A stretch of DNA of 64,000 nt from Ceratobasidium sp. AG-K (taxonomy: Eukaryota > Basidiomycota > Agaricomycetes > Cantharellales > Ceratobasidiaceae), in assembly GCA_037039685.1 (NCBI GenBank), contig JAWNGF010000015.1, positions 15,001 through 79,000 of the forward strand, given 5' to 3'. The first letter of the stretch is position 1; each line of letters opens with the position of its first letter. Both the position numbers and the translations under genes were made by a program. The notes beneath the pieces are model-generated. The model did not search any database. It was not told the origin of the DNA and worked only from the letters and a program-made list of their open reading frames with translations. Positions 24,196 to 37,258 of this stretch are shown piece by piece.

Positions 24196-26404
24196 CTAAC
24201 CGCCTTGGGGCAAAAATAACTCAGAATATTGCTACAGATGTTTTATCACAGGTAAGCAAGGGTTGGTTCTGGGACGAGGATTATTACCTACCACGATGTT
24301 TGATGCACTGAACGTCGGTCGCTGAGGATTATTTACTCTCCATGGGAGCGTAGATTTGCTATCAACCGTAGGCCCAGTGGCCGACCCTATCAAGTTATTA
24401 ACCAAGCTAGTGGTGAAGTTACGCAGCGGGGCGTAGAATGGCTCAATCAATGAACCATCGTTATCCTGCCCAATATCGTCGGAGTTCTGCGTCACGTTGC
24501 TGTATCGGTGAGCCCGTGAAGCTAGGGACCGTGCTTTGCTGAAATGTATCTTGAAGTTTGCGAAAAAGTCCTGCCAAGTGCGTACCTCGGCTTCCTTGAT
24601 CGTCATCACCAACGCATACACGAAATGATCCATGACGTTTTCATAAAGCCGATGGTCCACAGTCGACTCGAACGAGCACTGGTCATGCAACGAGGACGCG
24701 AATGTGATAAATATCGGTTGTTCGACGTCTACTTTAGAACTCGACTGAGAAGCAGCTTGGGGGGATACCCATTCCAGACAGTCGTGCTCTTGTCGCATAA
24801 AATCACCCGAGTAACAATGCGCCATGATCGACAAGATAATTGTTCCCGGTCTTGCACGAGTTTTGATATTATCTTCCCATTCGTCTCGTGTGATAGCGTC
24901 CTCTTGGGTCAGACAGTCGGGTGGAACGAGCATAGCGATTCCCTCTTCAATCTTGTACCCATGACCAGTAAACGCAATGGCTCGCACGTCACCTCTCTTG
25001 GCGTCAGCCACAAACTCCGCGACACGTGTCATGACCTCCGCCTTGTCATACAATTCCATGCCAATTTGCTCGACAGTATACCCGCAGTTCTTGAAGACTT
25101 CTGTGAGCTGGGTTACATCATGGATCACACCTGTGAGTGTCGTGGCTGAGTACATGGTATTGGTTTTGCGGAAGGAACGGTTGTAAGTGCTGCCAATGAT
25201 CAAGATTTTTCGCAAATGGCTGGTATTTTCGATTAGTTGAGGAACTTGGACTTCTGGCATTGTTGGAAAAGGGATACCAGGTGCCGCTGGTAATTTGCCC
25301 AGGGAGTCGCGATTAGAAGCCACGATCCCACTCAACGCACCAGAGCTTGTAGTGAGTTGTGTTGGCGAAGGCTTCCGCGTTGGTATAGGTACTGGTAATT
25401 GTTTCGGAGAGGGGTATGGCCGAGGAGAGTCACAGCGTAGGCCGAACCGAGCGAGTGAGGAGCGGGACGAGTCATTCGGTGCCGTTGCAAACGAGACGGT
25501 CGACGAAGAGCTACGAAGCGACGTTGATGCTTGCGGAGGTGGGTTGGATAGACTAGGTTCGTTGGTGGGATCCTGACCTACGATACCCAGGGTGGACTCA
25601 CGTAAAGCTTGGTATTCAAGTATGACACGCGTAGCTTACCGCATAAACCGTCAATCCTGGCGCTGGATGTCGTAAATTGTGTTTGATCCGCGTGAATTGA
25701 TCGTGCAGTATGAGCAATTGGGAAGGCGCTCACAACGCGACTAGCTTCGGGGTTTCTCTTGCAGGTTTCGGCACAAGTGCAGGTCAGGGTTACTGCATCG
25801 CCTGTCCTGGAGTTCGTATCTCGTTCTACCGCGACACTTGTTTCATCGCCGCGAGCTAGCAGACCTTCATGTAATAGTGAGAAATGACTGACGATAGGAA
25901 AATGCGTTGAGCGCCAATGGGCAGAAGGACGCGCCTCTGCACTAACCTCTGCACGCCCATCTGCTTCAAATTTTCTTGGACCTGAGCGTCTATCTTCTTC
26001 GCTAGGGTCTTGATGATAGTTGGACTAGAGTCCTGAGAGATTGCATCCACTGCATGAGCGACACTTAGGCAAGCGCTGGACGCGGCAGCAAGCACTATTG
26101 TAGGAATATTGAATGACATGACCCGACACTGCTTTCTTCGCTTACATCCGATGCTCAAGTGAGTCGACTCCGTCCTGCGATCAACGCGAGGAAATAGGCT
26201 ATGCGACAAAGGCCGCAAGCGGAGAATCGATTTGCCCAAGTGGGCAGCGCGTCCAGGCGCTCCCGACGTAATTCGGCCAAGCGGATGAATAGAATTTGAA
26301 ATATGAGTATCGAGTATCGAGGGGTTATGTCTGGGCGCATCAGAAGCCGGATTTAGGGGTGATGACTGAAATTCGTTAGAGGCGCAGGTGGAGATGATTC
26401 TCAT
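24196..26404 (-). CDS. CasC: caspase-fold (C14-like) protein, subfamily 1
   Basis: Start at 26404 (MRIISTCAS). Exon 1 shares the R..ESTHLSIG end with CasA. Exon 2 starts LLAAASSACLSVAHAVDA, a probable membrane-binding or transmembrane segment. The main exon holds RKILIIGSTYNRSFRKT, the catalytic His in AIAFTGHGYK, PPDCLTQE and the Cys in SIMAHCYSGDF (Tyr replaces the Phe of the others). The last exon after donor GTAGGT encodes QYSELFLPQGG, stop at 24196. No lesions seen. It is divergent from P1, with 1.2 kb between the start codons. Confidence 0.75.
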
Positions 26405-27618
26405 CGAAGTAGTTAGCCGTGTAATTTTGAGGATTGGCTAGCTCGATTGACGCACGGCGCTTATGTAAATCAAACTATGAGTCAGCAAAATTCCGATTGA
26501 CTCGCTGTCAGTCCTTCACGTCTGTGCAGATCAATTACAGAGTGCCGGAAGTCAATCGCATTTTGCGGACGTGACATCCTCATGATTAACTGTGAGATGT
26601 ATTACGGTCAACGCTGGCTTGCTGGCAAATTGTCTGAGCTTATTTGGTGGACTGCACTGGCGGCTCATCAAATCGTCGGAAAATCTTGTCTGATCGCTTG
26701 CCCCGCGTTAGCCTGGTGTCAGTGATTGCACTCAGCTGCTTGTGCGATTCTGCCAAAAGTGAAAAGATGAGCTGTACACGTGGCTCACGCGCACGCAAAC
26801 TAATTCTAAGATCGCAGCGGCCATTATGTGAATTCTGCGATCAAGGCGAATGACAGTGAATAGAGGAAGAGTTCCAGCAAGAGTTGAGGCGACAGAATGC
26901 ACATTGAGGGCCCAGAGGATATAGATTGTTGAATGAGAAATCGAGTCTCTGGATAGTTTAAGAGCGTCGCATCGCTAAATGCTAGAGACCCAGCACAATG
27001 AGGCGGGAAACTACCGAATATTACCCACAAATTTTATGTCCGCACGACCTGGATGGGCTGAGGAAACGCGCCGTAGCTATATGAAAATGATTGGCGCCCA
27101 AACAAACATATGACGAAAGTCAACGTAGGTGGCGCGTTGGTAGTGATTGCTCTCCCATCTCGTTTTCCCGTACTGCCCGCCTCTGCTACCTATGAGACGA
27201 GAGGACAAGGAGTGTTGCGTATACTTCACATATTAGTCTAATAGCATAAGATAACTGTCAATTGTCACTATCCGCGAAAATAGACTACGGTTGCTCTATA
27301 TGGGAAAGTGACGGTCTGGTTATTAGCCGAATTTCGACTTAGCAAATGATCGCTTCGGACTCATTCCCCGCCTTGCGCTTCCTGCCCAGTGCTCGCAGCT
27401 ACTTCTAAGCGCGTTCGCTCAGCTCCTCCCGGATTAATAGATTGGTGCGTGCCTGTTGGCCTCTTACTGCTCATCCATTCACCACAAGATCACATTGAAA
27501 GCAAACGATTGGCGTATCTTTGTATAAAGAGACGAACACTACACCCAGCTTCATGCACACTGTCAACGAGCTGGCACATATTCAAACAAGTAAACAGGTA
27601 CTTTGCCAAACGCCCAAC
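26405..27618. promoter_or_regulatory. Divergent intergenic region CasC / P1
   Basis: 1.2 kb between two start codons that point away from each other. No gene is supported inside. P1's TATA box lies at its right end. Confidence 0.45.
27523..27528 (+). promoter_or_regulatory. TATA box of P1
   Basis: TATAAA 96 nt upstream of the P1 start codon. Six of the seven P genes have such a site at 82-97 nt. Confidence 0.55.
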
Positions 27619-29203
27619 ATGAAGCAGTCGATCCAACTGGCCATCCTCCTCCCGGCTCATACCGCTCTGTGCCCCATTCTAGCAAGTAATTACGATAGGT
27701 TTGGTGGAGAATTACGGTAAGACTTTTGATGTTACTACATTCCTTCAGTATTCTGACGATACCATGCCCAAGGCAAACATATGAAAGCGCTAAACTGGAT
27801 GAGCTCACACTTCAAGGTTTCTGCCTTCGAACACGTAAAACTGCATCAGGGTTTACTTATACAACCTAACCTCAACCAGATCAGAGCCTAGTGCACCCCG
27901 AAGGAGGAGTCGCATACAGTCACAACCAAGTGGTATCCGACTGTCATATCTCCGACTACATCCAAGACATAGGAAATCAAATCGTTGCTCGTTGCTCCGG
28001 GCTTGGGCTTCACGATATAACAGTATTCCTAAAACCCAGAGATTTAGAGATTCAGTATTACGTTGCCGATCATTCCAGTGAAACGCTCATCTGGATCAAC
28101 GGCCAGCAGCCTGGGGCGTTGAGAGGCCTAGTAGAATCACGCGCGCAAAACATTTTGCATGAAGAATATTGGGGCCATATGGAAGCGTTTCCGGGAGCTC
28201 GACCCGTTAGTAGCAAGGCTATCACGAAACTCAAGAACGTTTTGTCAAGTCTTGCAATTGGTACGTTCATCGGGTCCCAGTCAGTCCAATCTTATCGAAT
28301 TGTACTAGATTCTACGACCTCGGAAGGCTCAACTTCACCGTTCTCACACGAGCAAGTTGGAGAATTTTTGCATCTACTGGAGCCTTTCAGTGGAAGCGAG
28401 GTTGACCAGTATCAAACATATGCAGTGGGTATGTGACTTGAGAAATAAGTTATACACCTCGAACAAAGGTTTATATCGCTATAGCCCGACTATGGAATAT
28501 GGTCTGGCATGCACGTACCATCAACAACTTTGCTTCCCGTAACGCTTGTCTAGACAGGTTCACCACCCTAGGAGATGTCCCTCCGGCATTTACCGGTGTA
28601 AACGCAGTTTTGGCTATGGCTATGCTCGGCACGGCCGAGGCCAATCTGCTTCGGTGTTCGCGTGCGTGGACAGGTCGCGTCGCTTATGTGAGCGAGTGGA
28701 GACATTTTAAAAGCAAGAATGAAAGTTCATGGAGCCGGGTTGCCGAACTTGTAAGGAGTTCAACGAACTTGACATGTGTTGCCATACTAATTTCCAATTT
28801 CGCAGGCCTGTGTGATCCTGACGTATGTCCCTATCCTTGTGATATTACCGATTTTCTGATACGGTAACAACGTAGAGGCTCTTTGCTGCTGGCTAGCAGG
28901 CTCAATTCCGAAACCGCTAAAATAGTTCCAACCGTTCTATCCCTCTCAGCTGCAGCATACGGACACTATCTGCTCACCGAGTCCCAGAATTTGGGTAACC
29001 ACGCGGCAGACGCTGTAAGTCAAAACGCTCAGAATGTCGCTTGAGCTAATCAACTTTCTGGATAGTCGATGTATTTTCAGTATTGGGAAAAACCGGGGTA
29101 CAACGTCCAGCGAATTGCCTTGCGCAATTCCATTCCTCAGGCCTTACTCACGTGGGCCTTTATCGCCCTATTGTGTTCAGCTTTGCAAGCTCTCATATTT
29201 TGA
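27619..29203 (+). CDS. P1: WW-like protein with C-terminal hydrophobic tail
   Basis: Seven exons read in frame: 27619-27716, 27880-28260, 28309-28428, 28485-28750, 28806-28822, 28876-29014, 29066-29203; about 385 residues. Exon 1 is a short leader with NYDRF. Exon 2 has HPEGGVAYSHNQVVSD and then YYVADHSSETLIWI, which resemble the two halves of WW-like units found in large Agaricomycete families. Exon 4 has ARLWNMVWHARTINNF and CSRAWTGRVAYVSEW. Exon 6 has a hydrophobic stretch (TVLSLSAAAYGHYL). Exon 7 ends in a second one (PQALLTWAFIALLCS) running to the C-terminus, so the protein is probably tail-anchored. Function unknown. Divergent from CasC. No lesions seen. The tiny 17-nt exon 5 is conserved in the family. 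Confidence 0.75.
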
Positions 29204-31260
29204 AACGATGGCATTGAGTTGGGAGAGGTTCTGACCCGGGGGTGGAAATCGAATATACAGATTGAGTTGACGCTAGCTTGCGAAGCGACTACCTTCTACT
29301 GGTTTTGTAACAAAGTGGAGTCCTTTCTGAGTTTGGTCTCTCAAGATTGGGAGGTTATGAGCATTTGCAATATGAATATGTCTATTCCATGGTGTACAAA
29401 CATAGACTATTGCAATAGGGGCATCTCTTAGGGTATATTCCTCGCCTCCACTGCGTGGTCCGGCTGTGGGTGCGCGCATATATGGTAATATTTCGACGTG
29501 CGGCTCGGCGCAGGTATGACTGAGGAGCCCCGAGCGCAAGCGGCGGAGGCGAGGGGGGGGCGAGATGCGAGCGGGCTCGCTCCCGGCAGCGAAGCAGCCG
29601 TGAGCACGCGCTTACGTCTCGAGTGTGGCATGTTCACAGCCAGGAGGTAGCGTGCCTATGTGGACTAACGTGAGCCAATGTTGACCGATACACACTAGCC
29701 GTGCAAACGGCCAGGACATCGATATTGGAGTATGGGTATACTTTCAAATTCAAGATGGAATGACAAAGACAAATTGAAAAATAAAGCTGCATAACTACAC
29801 GAGGCACGAATAGAGCCGCGCACAGGAGGGCGAGCATACAAATCAAAACGCCCGCGTACTAAATGTATTGGTGGATGCGCGTAGCAAAAACAAAAACAAA
29901 AACACAGTCACTTGTCGTTGTGCGGGCGCAGGCAGGTCTTAGGTGAGCATGAGAGTAGGCATGGAAAGGGACCCGAAAGCGGACCACGCAAATTCGTACG
30001 GAGCTGTGAACCGAATTCAAGAAGCGGTCTATGTAACCCAAGCACGGGCGTGGGTATGAGTGCGGTTTAAGCGCGGTAACACGGTACGGACATGAACGCC
30101 AAACCAAACCAACCGCGCAAGGCAGCTAGCATGACGCGAGCACAGGTGTGGGCGTGAGGTACCACAAAGTCGTGTCTGTATAGGAGACGCGGGTGCCTTG
30201 CCAAACAGAATGTGTGGGAGCGCGACTGGATCTGTCCAAAACGAGCCGCCTGCTGGGGTTTAGGTGCCCAAAGCGGGCAATCAACAGCGTACGAGCACGG
30301 ATGTGCATCACCTCGACCCGTATTATATACGGATACAGGATATAAACGCCAAGAGGGTTACCCCAAAGGCCGGTGTGGATGTGCACCCAGTGTTGAAACC
30401 CCGTCAGCTGGACCGCGTAATACTTATGGAACGCGCCTTCTGCCTATTGTAACACCATTTTGTAGTGCATTCAATGCGCAAAGTCCAGGGGTAAAGGGGA
30501 GTATATGTAGTCTGGGATCACCGCGGTTGGTATGTGTTGACTTGTCCCTGCCCTCATTGATGGATGAGTCGTTCCGTGTAATCAAGATGCAAGCGACTAT
30601 AATTAATTTATAACACTTAGCTTAATATGAAGTGCGCAAAGATGATAAACGCTGACCCACGCGTGGTGGCCGGCGCGTGGAGGTGCGCGTTAGACCACGT
30701 GACCGCGACGAATAGCCTGTACCAGCCGCGTTCACCACGATCCCCGCGGCGAGGAATTCGTCGAGAGGGTCTGCAGGCTGCGGGGCGAACTAGATGCTGG
30801 GATCTTAGCGCGTCTCAATGGGATAAGACATTAAATTTCCAAGCACCTACCAGTGAACGTCATTATAAGTGGATAAATCGAGTACTATGTTAGCGGGGTA
30901 CAGCCCAGGTAGTGTAAAATCGGGATGGCCGGACCTACGGTCCGATCCGGGCCATGGGATGCGCCTGGCGCGCCGACTCATTAGGCTTATATGGCTTATG
31001 GATGAGCTGTAGCGAGCCAACTTTAGTAACTTTATTCCTTTGAAAGCAGGTTCGCTCATCCTTGTTCCACAGGAGGATGGCCTGGAAATCTGTTGTAATA
31101 GTAAGCATGTGCTAGTGCACTCGGCTTCCGGCCAGCTACCCGGTACTGATGGGCGCATGCCGAAACAATATAAGGCGTTAATTCTTTTGATTTCGCCGTC
31201 AAACGCAAGAAATACTCCTTAGTTCAACTCCCCAAACTATAAATACCTGTCTCCTACGGT
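29204..31260. other. Intergenic between P1 and P2
   Basis: About 2 kb with GC-rich patches, a G8 run near 29553 and several short frames on both strands, none recognisable. P2's TATA box is at its right end. Confidence 0.4.
31169..31174 (+). promoter_or_regulatory. TATA box of P2
   Basis: TATAAG 92 nt upstream of the P2 ATG. A second TATAAATA at 31238 is only 23 nt before the ATG and is less likely. Confidence 0.5.
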
Positions 31261-32860
31261 ATGAAACATCGAGTTCAACTCCCCATCTCCCTCCCCCTCG
31301 GGATTTCCCTCTCTGCTATTCTGGCCAGTCAATTTGAAAGGTTCAGTCCGAGGTATGACACACAAACATCTAATATATTGTCTAGTTACCAATGTTAATT
31401 ATTAACGCTTTGGGTCATAAGACAAACCGATGAGATTAATAGGAGCAAAGCTTCCTGTGACTCCCACGTCCTTATCTATCGCGGCACGCTTCAACCGGAC
31501 TGTGTCAACCAAAATGAACCAAATGAGACCACTCACCCTGAGGGTGGACTCATTTATGGCCATAATCAAGTAGTCTCAGACTGTAAAATTCCGCGGAGCC
31601 TCCAGGATATAGGTCAACAGCTTACCGCCCGCTGTGCTAGTGTTGGTATTCACCAAGTGACTGTCTTTTTGAGGAACATGGGCTCAAATATCGAGTACTA
31701 CATTGCTGACCACTCGACCGAGTCACTGGTTTGGATCAACAACCAGCTTCCAGCTGGTTTTGAAAGCGTTGGCAAGTCCCGCCTTGCCAACATACTTAGA
31801 GAAGAGTATTGGGCTCACGTTGAGGCGTTCCCAAACACTCACGTAGTCAGCGTTCAGAGTATCTCTCAGCTTAAAAACGCCTTGTCCAGTCTCGCAATTG
31901 GTATGCTTTCCGCGATCATGATTATGACTTGAGTTCCTAAGGTATTGGCCCAGATTCCATCACTTCGGATGGGTCGACTTCCCCTTTCTCTTCCGAGCAA
32001 ATTCGGGAGTTCCTGCGTCTCCTGAGTTCGTTTGGTGACACATTTCCTGACGAACACCAGACTTTTGCAGTCGGTCAGCATCTTCAAAAATACAGTACTA
32101 CTTGCCTGACACTGAGCATTATTATGACTGTAGCTCGCATCTGGAATATGGTCTGGCATGCTCGCGTAATCAACAACTTTGGGTCTCAAATTGCTTGTCT
32201 CGATCGGTTTACAGCTTTGTCGACCCAACCTCCGGCATTTACTGGGATAAATCAATCCATAGCCCGGGCCATGCTAGGTACGGCCGGACCAAACTTGGTT
32301 CGATGCTCTCGTGCCTGGGCCGGTCGGATTGCGTACGTGGACGAGTGGAGGCAATTTAAGGCCAGGAATGAGGCCGAGTGGAAGCAAGTCTTCGAACGGG
32401 TAGGAGTTGGGATATATAAAAGTGGCTATATGCGGTTACTAATGACCCAAATTTCGTAGTCCTGCGTGATTTTGATGTACGCCAACGTTTCATTCTCTGA
32501 CGTCACCTCGCCGCTGAAACAAAGCCATGCAGAGCCTCCTTACTGCTTCAGAGCGGAGGTGCATTAGAAACTACCAACATAATCTCCACTTTGATGTCGC
32601 TCTCAGCTGCGGCTTACGCACACCATCTGATGACCGAGACCCAGAATCTTGGTTGTCACGCTGCAGACGCCGTAAGTCAATGAGCGTTCTTCATGACTTG
32701 ACCTCACAAGACGTATGCCTAGTCTGCGTACTTTCAACGCTGGGAGAAACCGGAATACAACGTTCAACGAATTGCGTTGCGCAATTCCATCCCTCACGCT
32801 TTACTCACATGGGCCTTTATTGCTCTAACAATCTCGATTCTACGAGCCTTTGCATCTTGA
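31261..32860 (+). CDS. P2: WW-like protein with C-terminal hydrophobic tail
   Basis: Paralogue of P1 with the same seven-exon layout. Exon 1 reads MKHRVQLPISLPLG..QFERFSPR. Exon 2 has HPEGGLIYGHNQVVSD and EYYIADHSTESLVWI. Exon 3 has DGSTSPFSSEQI. Exon 4 has ARIWNMVWHARVINNFGS. A short exon SCVILM follows. Exon 6 carries STLMSLSAAAYAHHL, and exon 7 runs from the YFQRWEKP block to PHALLTWAFIALTIS and the stop at 32858-32860. No lesions seen. It has no head-to-head caspase gene: the region to its left belongs to P1. It is closest to P1 (both read ALLTWAFIAL at the end where P3-P7 have ALL.WAFIAFVG). Function unknown. Confidence 0.72.
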
Positions 32861-33252
32861 AGATGTTAATTAGATCGAGGCTACGACTTCGGAGTAAGGC
32901 TGCCAAACACCGGACTTATTTACTCCTAGTTGGGAGACTATGTTCTACCAGTATCAACAATGGACCAGAGCTTATGCGCTACTCTAGTATCAATACCTAT
33001 AAACTTGTATGCACTTCATAATAGGCCCATGTCTACGAGCCTCAGCGACAGTGAGGGATGATCTCAAATCGCACCCAGAGTTTCTACTTGTCCTGATAAG
33101 CCAAAAGGACCGGCCTACAACGCTCGCCAAATAGGCCTCCGAAAGAAACCGCCTGGTGTAACTTGCCGAAAAAGTGCAGTGTAAGCACGTGTAAGTTACG
33201 CTTCCTAACAAGTAACCTTGATTCTGACCAAGCTATATTACAAATGCAAACT

Positions 33253-33925
33253 CTAATATGCAAGACTCGAAATGTCTATCCGCTGACGCTTTTTGGGGGG
33301 TAGAATATCGCCAGTATTTGGCTCCGGTGAGTGAGAATGTTTATTGTTAGCAACTGGTTGGTCTGAGACCAAATCATCCAGTAACTTTGACGACAAGATA
33401 ACGCCATCGGTTGACTCGACCTTGAAGTGATGTGAGTTGCCCCGCACAGACTGTGGTGGCCCCAAATCGTATGTTGGGGCTTCAAATTGTGTTTCGTCAG
33501 CAAAACTCTCGGTTGTGCTCGTGGTACCTTGCATGTTGGTATCTTCGCTTATAGTTGGTGAGTTAGGATTTATGGCGCCCCTCACGACTGGAGAAAGGGC
33601 AGTGAACATAAGGTGCGAGATTGCTTTGATTATGTTAGCATGTGTACGCGGTAGAGTAGCAAAGATGTATACTTACTGGACTGTTGTGCTTCTCTTCGTG
33701 CTTGTAGTGTTGCCGAATGATGGCCATGTCAATTAGTGTTGAAACATTCTGCGAGGCACGCCCAGGCGAGTTAAGCTTTGTGAGCGTCGACATGGTTCGC
33801 TCTTCGACCATAGAGTTTGATACAATACCGCTCAATTGATACCTAAGTGTGCGAGAAGGTCTGCGGTGGGCACAGAGCGGAGAGATTCCCAGTATGTTTG
33901 CTCAGTTGATACACGATTGCTTCTA
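33253..33925 (-). pseudogene. hAT-type transposase C-terminal fragment
   Basis: Minus-strand exons read YWESLRSVPTADLLAHL, then after an intron NSMVEERTMSTLTKLNS and LIDMAIIRQHY. They resemble the C-terminal dimerisation region common in fungal hAT-like transposases (YW..L..P....L..LA..., NS..DERT.S..T..NS, ...DM..IRQWY). A last exon adds a Ser/Thr-rich tail with a basic PPKKRQRID motif. The N-terminal and catalytic parts are not found to the right, so it is a remnant. Assignment is from motif memory. Confidence 0.45.
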
Positions 33926-34623
33926 ATGACGGTCCTCAACCCCTGAATTTAACAGGCTTTCCACTGCTACGTGAACCAAATACCAGCTCAAGCTGGCAGT
34001 TGAGTGCACGCTGCGCCAAGCCATAATGTTCAACTTCCTATGGATCCGGTACAAAGTGAGCAAAGGGGTACATGCTCGGATGACTGGATAGCGAATCGGG
34101 CGGTTTGAGAAGATGGTGCAGGGGATCAAGAAGGCGTGAGTCTAAATACAAAGCGCCAACGTCATTTTCCAAGTAAGTGGGAGTGGGTAGGAGTGACATT
34201 AGTGTTGGCGACGTGGTGGTGAAATTCGAGTGGCAAACGGCCTTTCTTCAGCTATATGCGAGTGATTTACCAAGCGGCTAGTGTCACGTGGGATGCTCCG
34301 GCAATACCGGTGAGTTACGGGAAGTAACCAGCAAGTGCACCGGTTTAGAAGTGTATGTAAGCTACCGGAAAGCGGTTTCCGGTTTCTTACGGAGCCCTAT
34401 CGCCAAACCGCCGCCACGTGAAACAAACAGCCACGCGTGTTGAAGGTGAACATAAGCACATGTGAAACATCCGTATCCGGGTCGTGGCTTCGAAGTATTT
34501 CTCGCTCCTCTCCAGAAAACAATAAACATGAGTTTGGGGAATAAAGTATACTCAAAGGGATGCCCGCCGATCAACCGCCACACCCCGAATAACTATGGAC
34601 AAACGAAATGTACAAATTCGAGA
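33926..34623. other. Intergenic between hAT fragment and CasD end
   Basis: No gene supported. Two ACCGGT sites (near 34305 and 34340) and a short inverted repeat CCGGAAAGCGGTTTCCGG near 34363-34380 are visible. Confidence 0.4.
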
Positions 34624-36785
34624 TCACGAAACAACCGCAGGTAGCACAAACATATTAGAGTACCCCTATAAGGTCATGCAAAGGATCAGTAAGTGGTGAC
34701 ATAGGAACGTGCATCCACCCACCAGAATCTCCGATGCACTAAAACTTGGACCCTGGCGGTTCGCCGTCCTCCAAGTAGAAGTATGCTCAGGCTTGCAATT
34801 GGGTGCAGGCGCTCCTTCCTCGGGTAAATGCTTTTCCAGGTCGAACCGCGCTGCCCAAGAAGCGCCCGACCTCGCCCGATCGAAATAGTGCTTGAATGCA
34901 ACGAAAAAAGCCTCCCAAGTTCGAACTTCAGTGGCATTTATAGTCATAGCCAACGCATACAGGAAGTGATCCTGCGACTGTTCTGGGTCTTCGCGTTTGA
35001 CGGTCGATTCGAATGAGGGCTGGCTCCTGGTAGACGATGCGAATGTAATGAAAGCGGGCTTGTCGGCAGCTGAATGTGGATGTAGTTCAAGTCCTTGAGT
35101 TTTCCAAGTTTGGCAATCTTGTTCTTGCTCCATGAAACCGCCCGAGAAGCAATGAGCCATGATAGAAAATACGACAGAACCCGCCGCCGCATTCATCCGT
35201 ATGACATTTTCCCAGTCGGCTTGAGGAATGGCCATCTCAGGAGTCGGGCAGTGGGGAGGAACGAGTACTATTGTTCCGTCGAGCTCAGTGCATGCATGTC
35301 CGATAAATGCAATCGCCCGAATGTGACCAGGTTTAGCATCGCGCAGGAACGCCCCGACTCGATCAAGAACCTCATCCCGGCGAAACCCGTGGTGGTTGAT
35401 AACCTCAACTACATAACCTCGTCCCTCAAAGGCTTCTTCGAGGAGGGAAATATCGTTTTCAGCTCCGGGGAGAGTCGTGATCGAGTACATGGTGTGCGTT
35501 TTTCGAGCACCCCTTCGATAACTGCTGCCAATTATGAGCACCCGTCGCGTAGAGTCTTGATGGTCTACCAGTGTCGATTCGGATGATTCCTCCGTGACCG
35601 CAGAAGGAAGGTCAAACGATTGATACCCATATTCTTCGAGAAGCCGACGAATTCCGTTACTCAACTCGCCACCGGTATCGGTCCCAGTCGAGACGCGCAG
35701 AGACGACGGACGACGAGCAGTCACAGGTCGCTTGAACGGATGCATTGGGGGTGGCGATTCACAGCGATTGCCGACCACGGGTGGCACTTTGCCGACAAGC
35801 GAGGAACGGGGAGAACCATCGCTAGTGAAGCTAGTGAGAGCAGTGACAAACGAAGCATTTGAGGCCGGAGGATAAAGCTGTGTCTGTGTTTGTGGTACGG
35901 CTGAGCTGCCAAGGCTACTCGAAGATGGATAGGCATAATCCCGATGATAAACACCTGCAATCAATTGTTGTTAGAGGAGTAATTGGGGCGGAATCAGAAA
36001 TAGAATGATTGCCTGGCGAACCGAGAGGAGACGGCAACGATACCGCATCTAAGGATCGAGTAGAGCTCGAGAGGGCAGGGGGAGGATCAGCTCGACTAGG
36101 AACCTCGTTAATCATGACCCATCCAATATTGTCCTTTAACTTGGATAATGGTGACGGCTCGAAGTGTGACTTATTGGGGGTGTCTTGGTTCAACTCGACC
36201 TCGTCTGGTTCCTCCTGACCAGAATGGACTTGGTCACCAGGCTCGAGATGAAACTTTGCAGAAGGCAGTGTGGGTGAGGATGGGCAATCCTCAATTGAAA
36301 TATGGGTGCTGAAATAAAAAATCTCAGGTACTGGTCGAGGCTACTTTGACACCCTCGCTGAGCGACTAACCTCTCGGTTGCAACCGACTGCTGCGCATCT
36401 GAAAATTGCTCGCCCCGGTTCCTGGAGAGTCTTTCTTTCAGTAAGGCACCAGTAACCTCTACTGCGAGTAGCTTTCCAGCGAACCCGGCGAGTGTGGTTG
36501 CCGCGACTATTGTGGCAAGGGGAGTTAAAACCACCGAGGCGGTTGGCACGAGTCTGCTTCAAACAACCCACCGGCAAAAAGAAAAAGCCTGGGTCTAGTA
36601 CCTCCGGGAGGCCTGCCGGAGCTCGGGCGGAAGGCGGTGCTCAAGCGCGATATGATCCCACCTGAAGGTCGTGCACGCTTCTTGGTATGAGAATGAGGCT
36701 GGTCTGCAGCGAGAGAGAACTCAGCAGCAGTAGTCAAGTCACTTGGTCGCGCAGTTCGAGAAAGGGCGGCGAAGACATTTTTCAT
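34624..36785 (-). CDS. CasD: caspase-fold (C14-like) protein, subfamily 2
   Basis: Start at 36785 (MKNVFAALSRTARPSD). Exon 2 holds the subfamily-2 hydrophobic segment VAATTLAGFAGKLLAVEVTG. Exon 3 has GWVMINEV. The main exon has a Ser/Pro linker with CESPPPMHPFKRP, then RRVLIIGSSYRRGARKT, ENDISLLEEAF, AIAFIGHACTELDG, PPHCPTPE and SIMAHCFSGGF. The Gly that normally follows the catalytic His is Ala here (GHA instead of GHG). The last exon, after donor GTGGGT, encodes GYSNMFVLPAVVS, stop at 34624. No frame lesions seen. Divergent from P3 with 473 bp between the starts, so co-regulation is likely. Confidence 0.75.
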
Positions 36786-37258
36786 TGGGAGAATTCATTT
36801 TCCGAGGCTGTGGTACACCGGTTTATATGGTGCGACCTCCCAGAAATGAAACTATTTGCAATTCACAGCTTTGATCTGCGACACAGCCTTTGTGACGTCA
36901 AGCGCTCATCCTCTGAGACGCCGCCCCTGCGCCAAACACCGGTCGCTCTCCACCGCCCGCCGCAGCCCCTGTTTGCTCGTCAAAGGTGCCACTTCCGAAC
37001 TGCAGTTTCTTGAGCTATGACTAGTAAGGCGAAAACTGCAACCGCTCGTTGATATGAGGACAAGCATTCACAGCCCCCTCTACTCTGCATCGACGCTCGT
37101 CAGAAACTCAGACCCCGCGTCCACAACATATCACCGGAAGAACACCGGTTGAGGCTCATAAGTGAGGTATAAAGGCAAGGACTTGACCAGAGCACACAGG
37201 ATATCCCACCGGTTGGCTCTATACCCAGCTCACGGCGCTCGTCCATCTCTCTATATAT
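36786..37258. promoter_or_regulatory. Shared divergent promoter CasD / P3 with four ACCGGT sites
   Basis: 473 bp between two start codons. The palindrome ACCGGT occurs at 36817, 36938, 37144 and 37208. P3's TATA box is TATAAA at 37168-37173, 91 nt before its ATG. Confidence 0.5.
37168..37173 (+). promoter_or_regulatory. TATA box of P3
   Basis: TATAAA 91 nt upstream of the P3 ATG. Confidence 0.5.

Noticed and set aside
29500..29620. GC-rich block with a G8 run as a possible mobile-element end
   Set aside because: No inverted ends, target duplication or coding remnants could be found.
30931..30945. Short palindrome CGGACC-TAC-GGTCCG
   Set aside because: A 6-bp stem alone in a GC-rich spacer is not evidence for an RNA or terminator.
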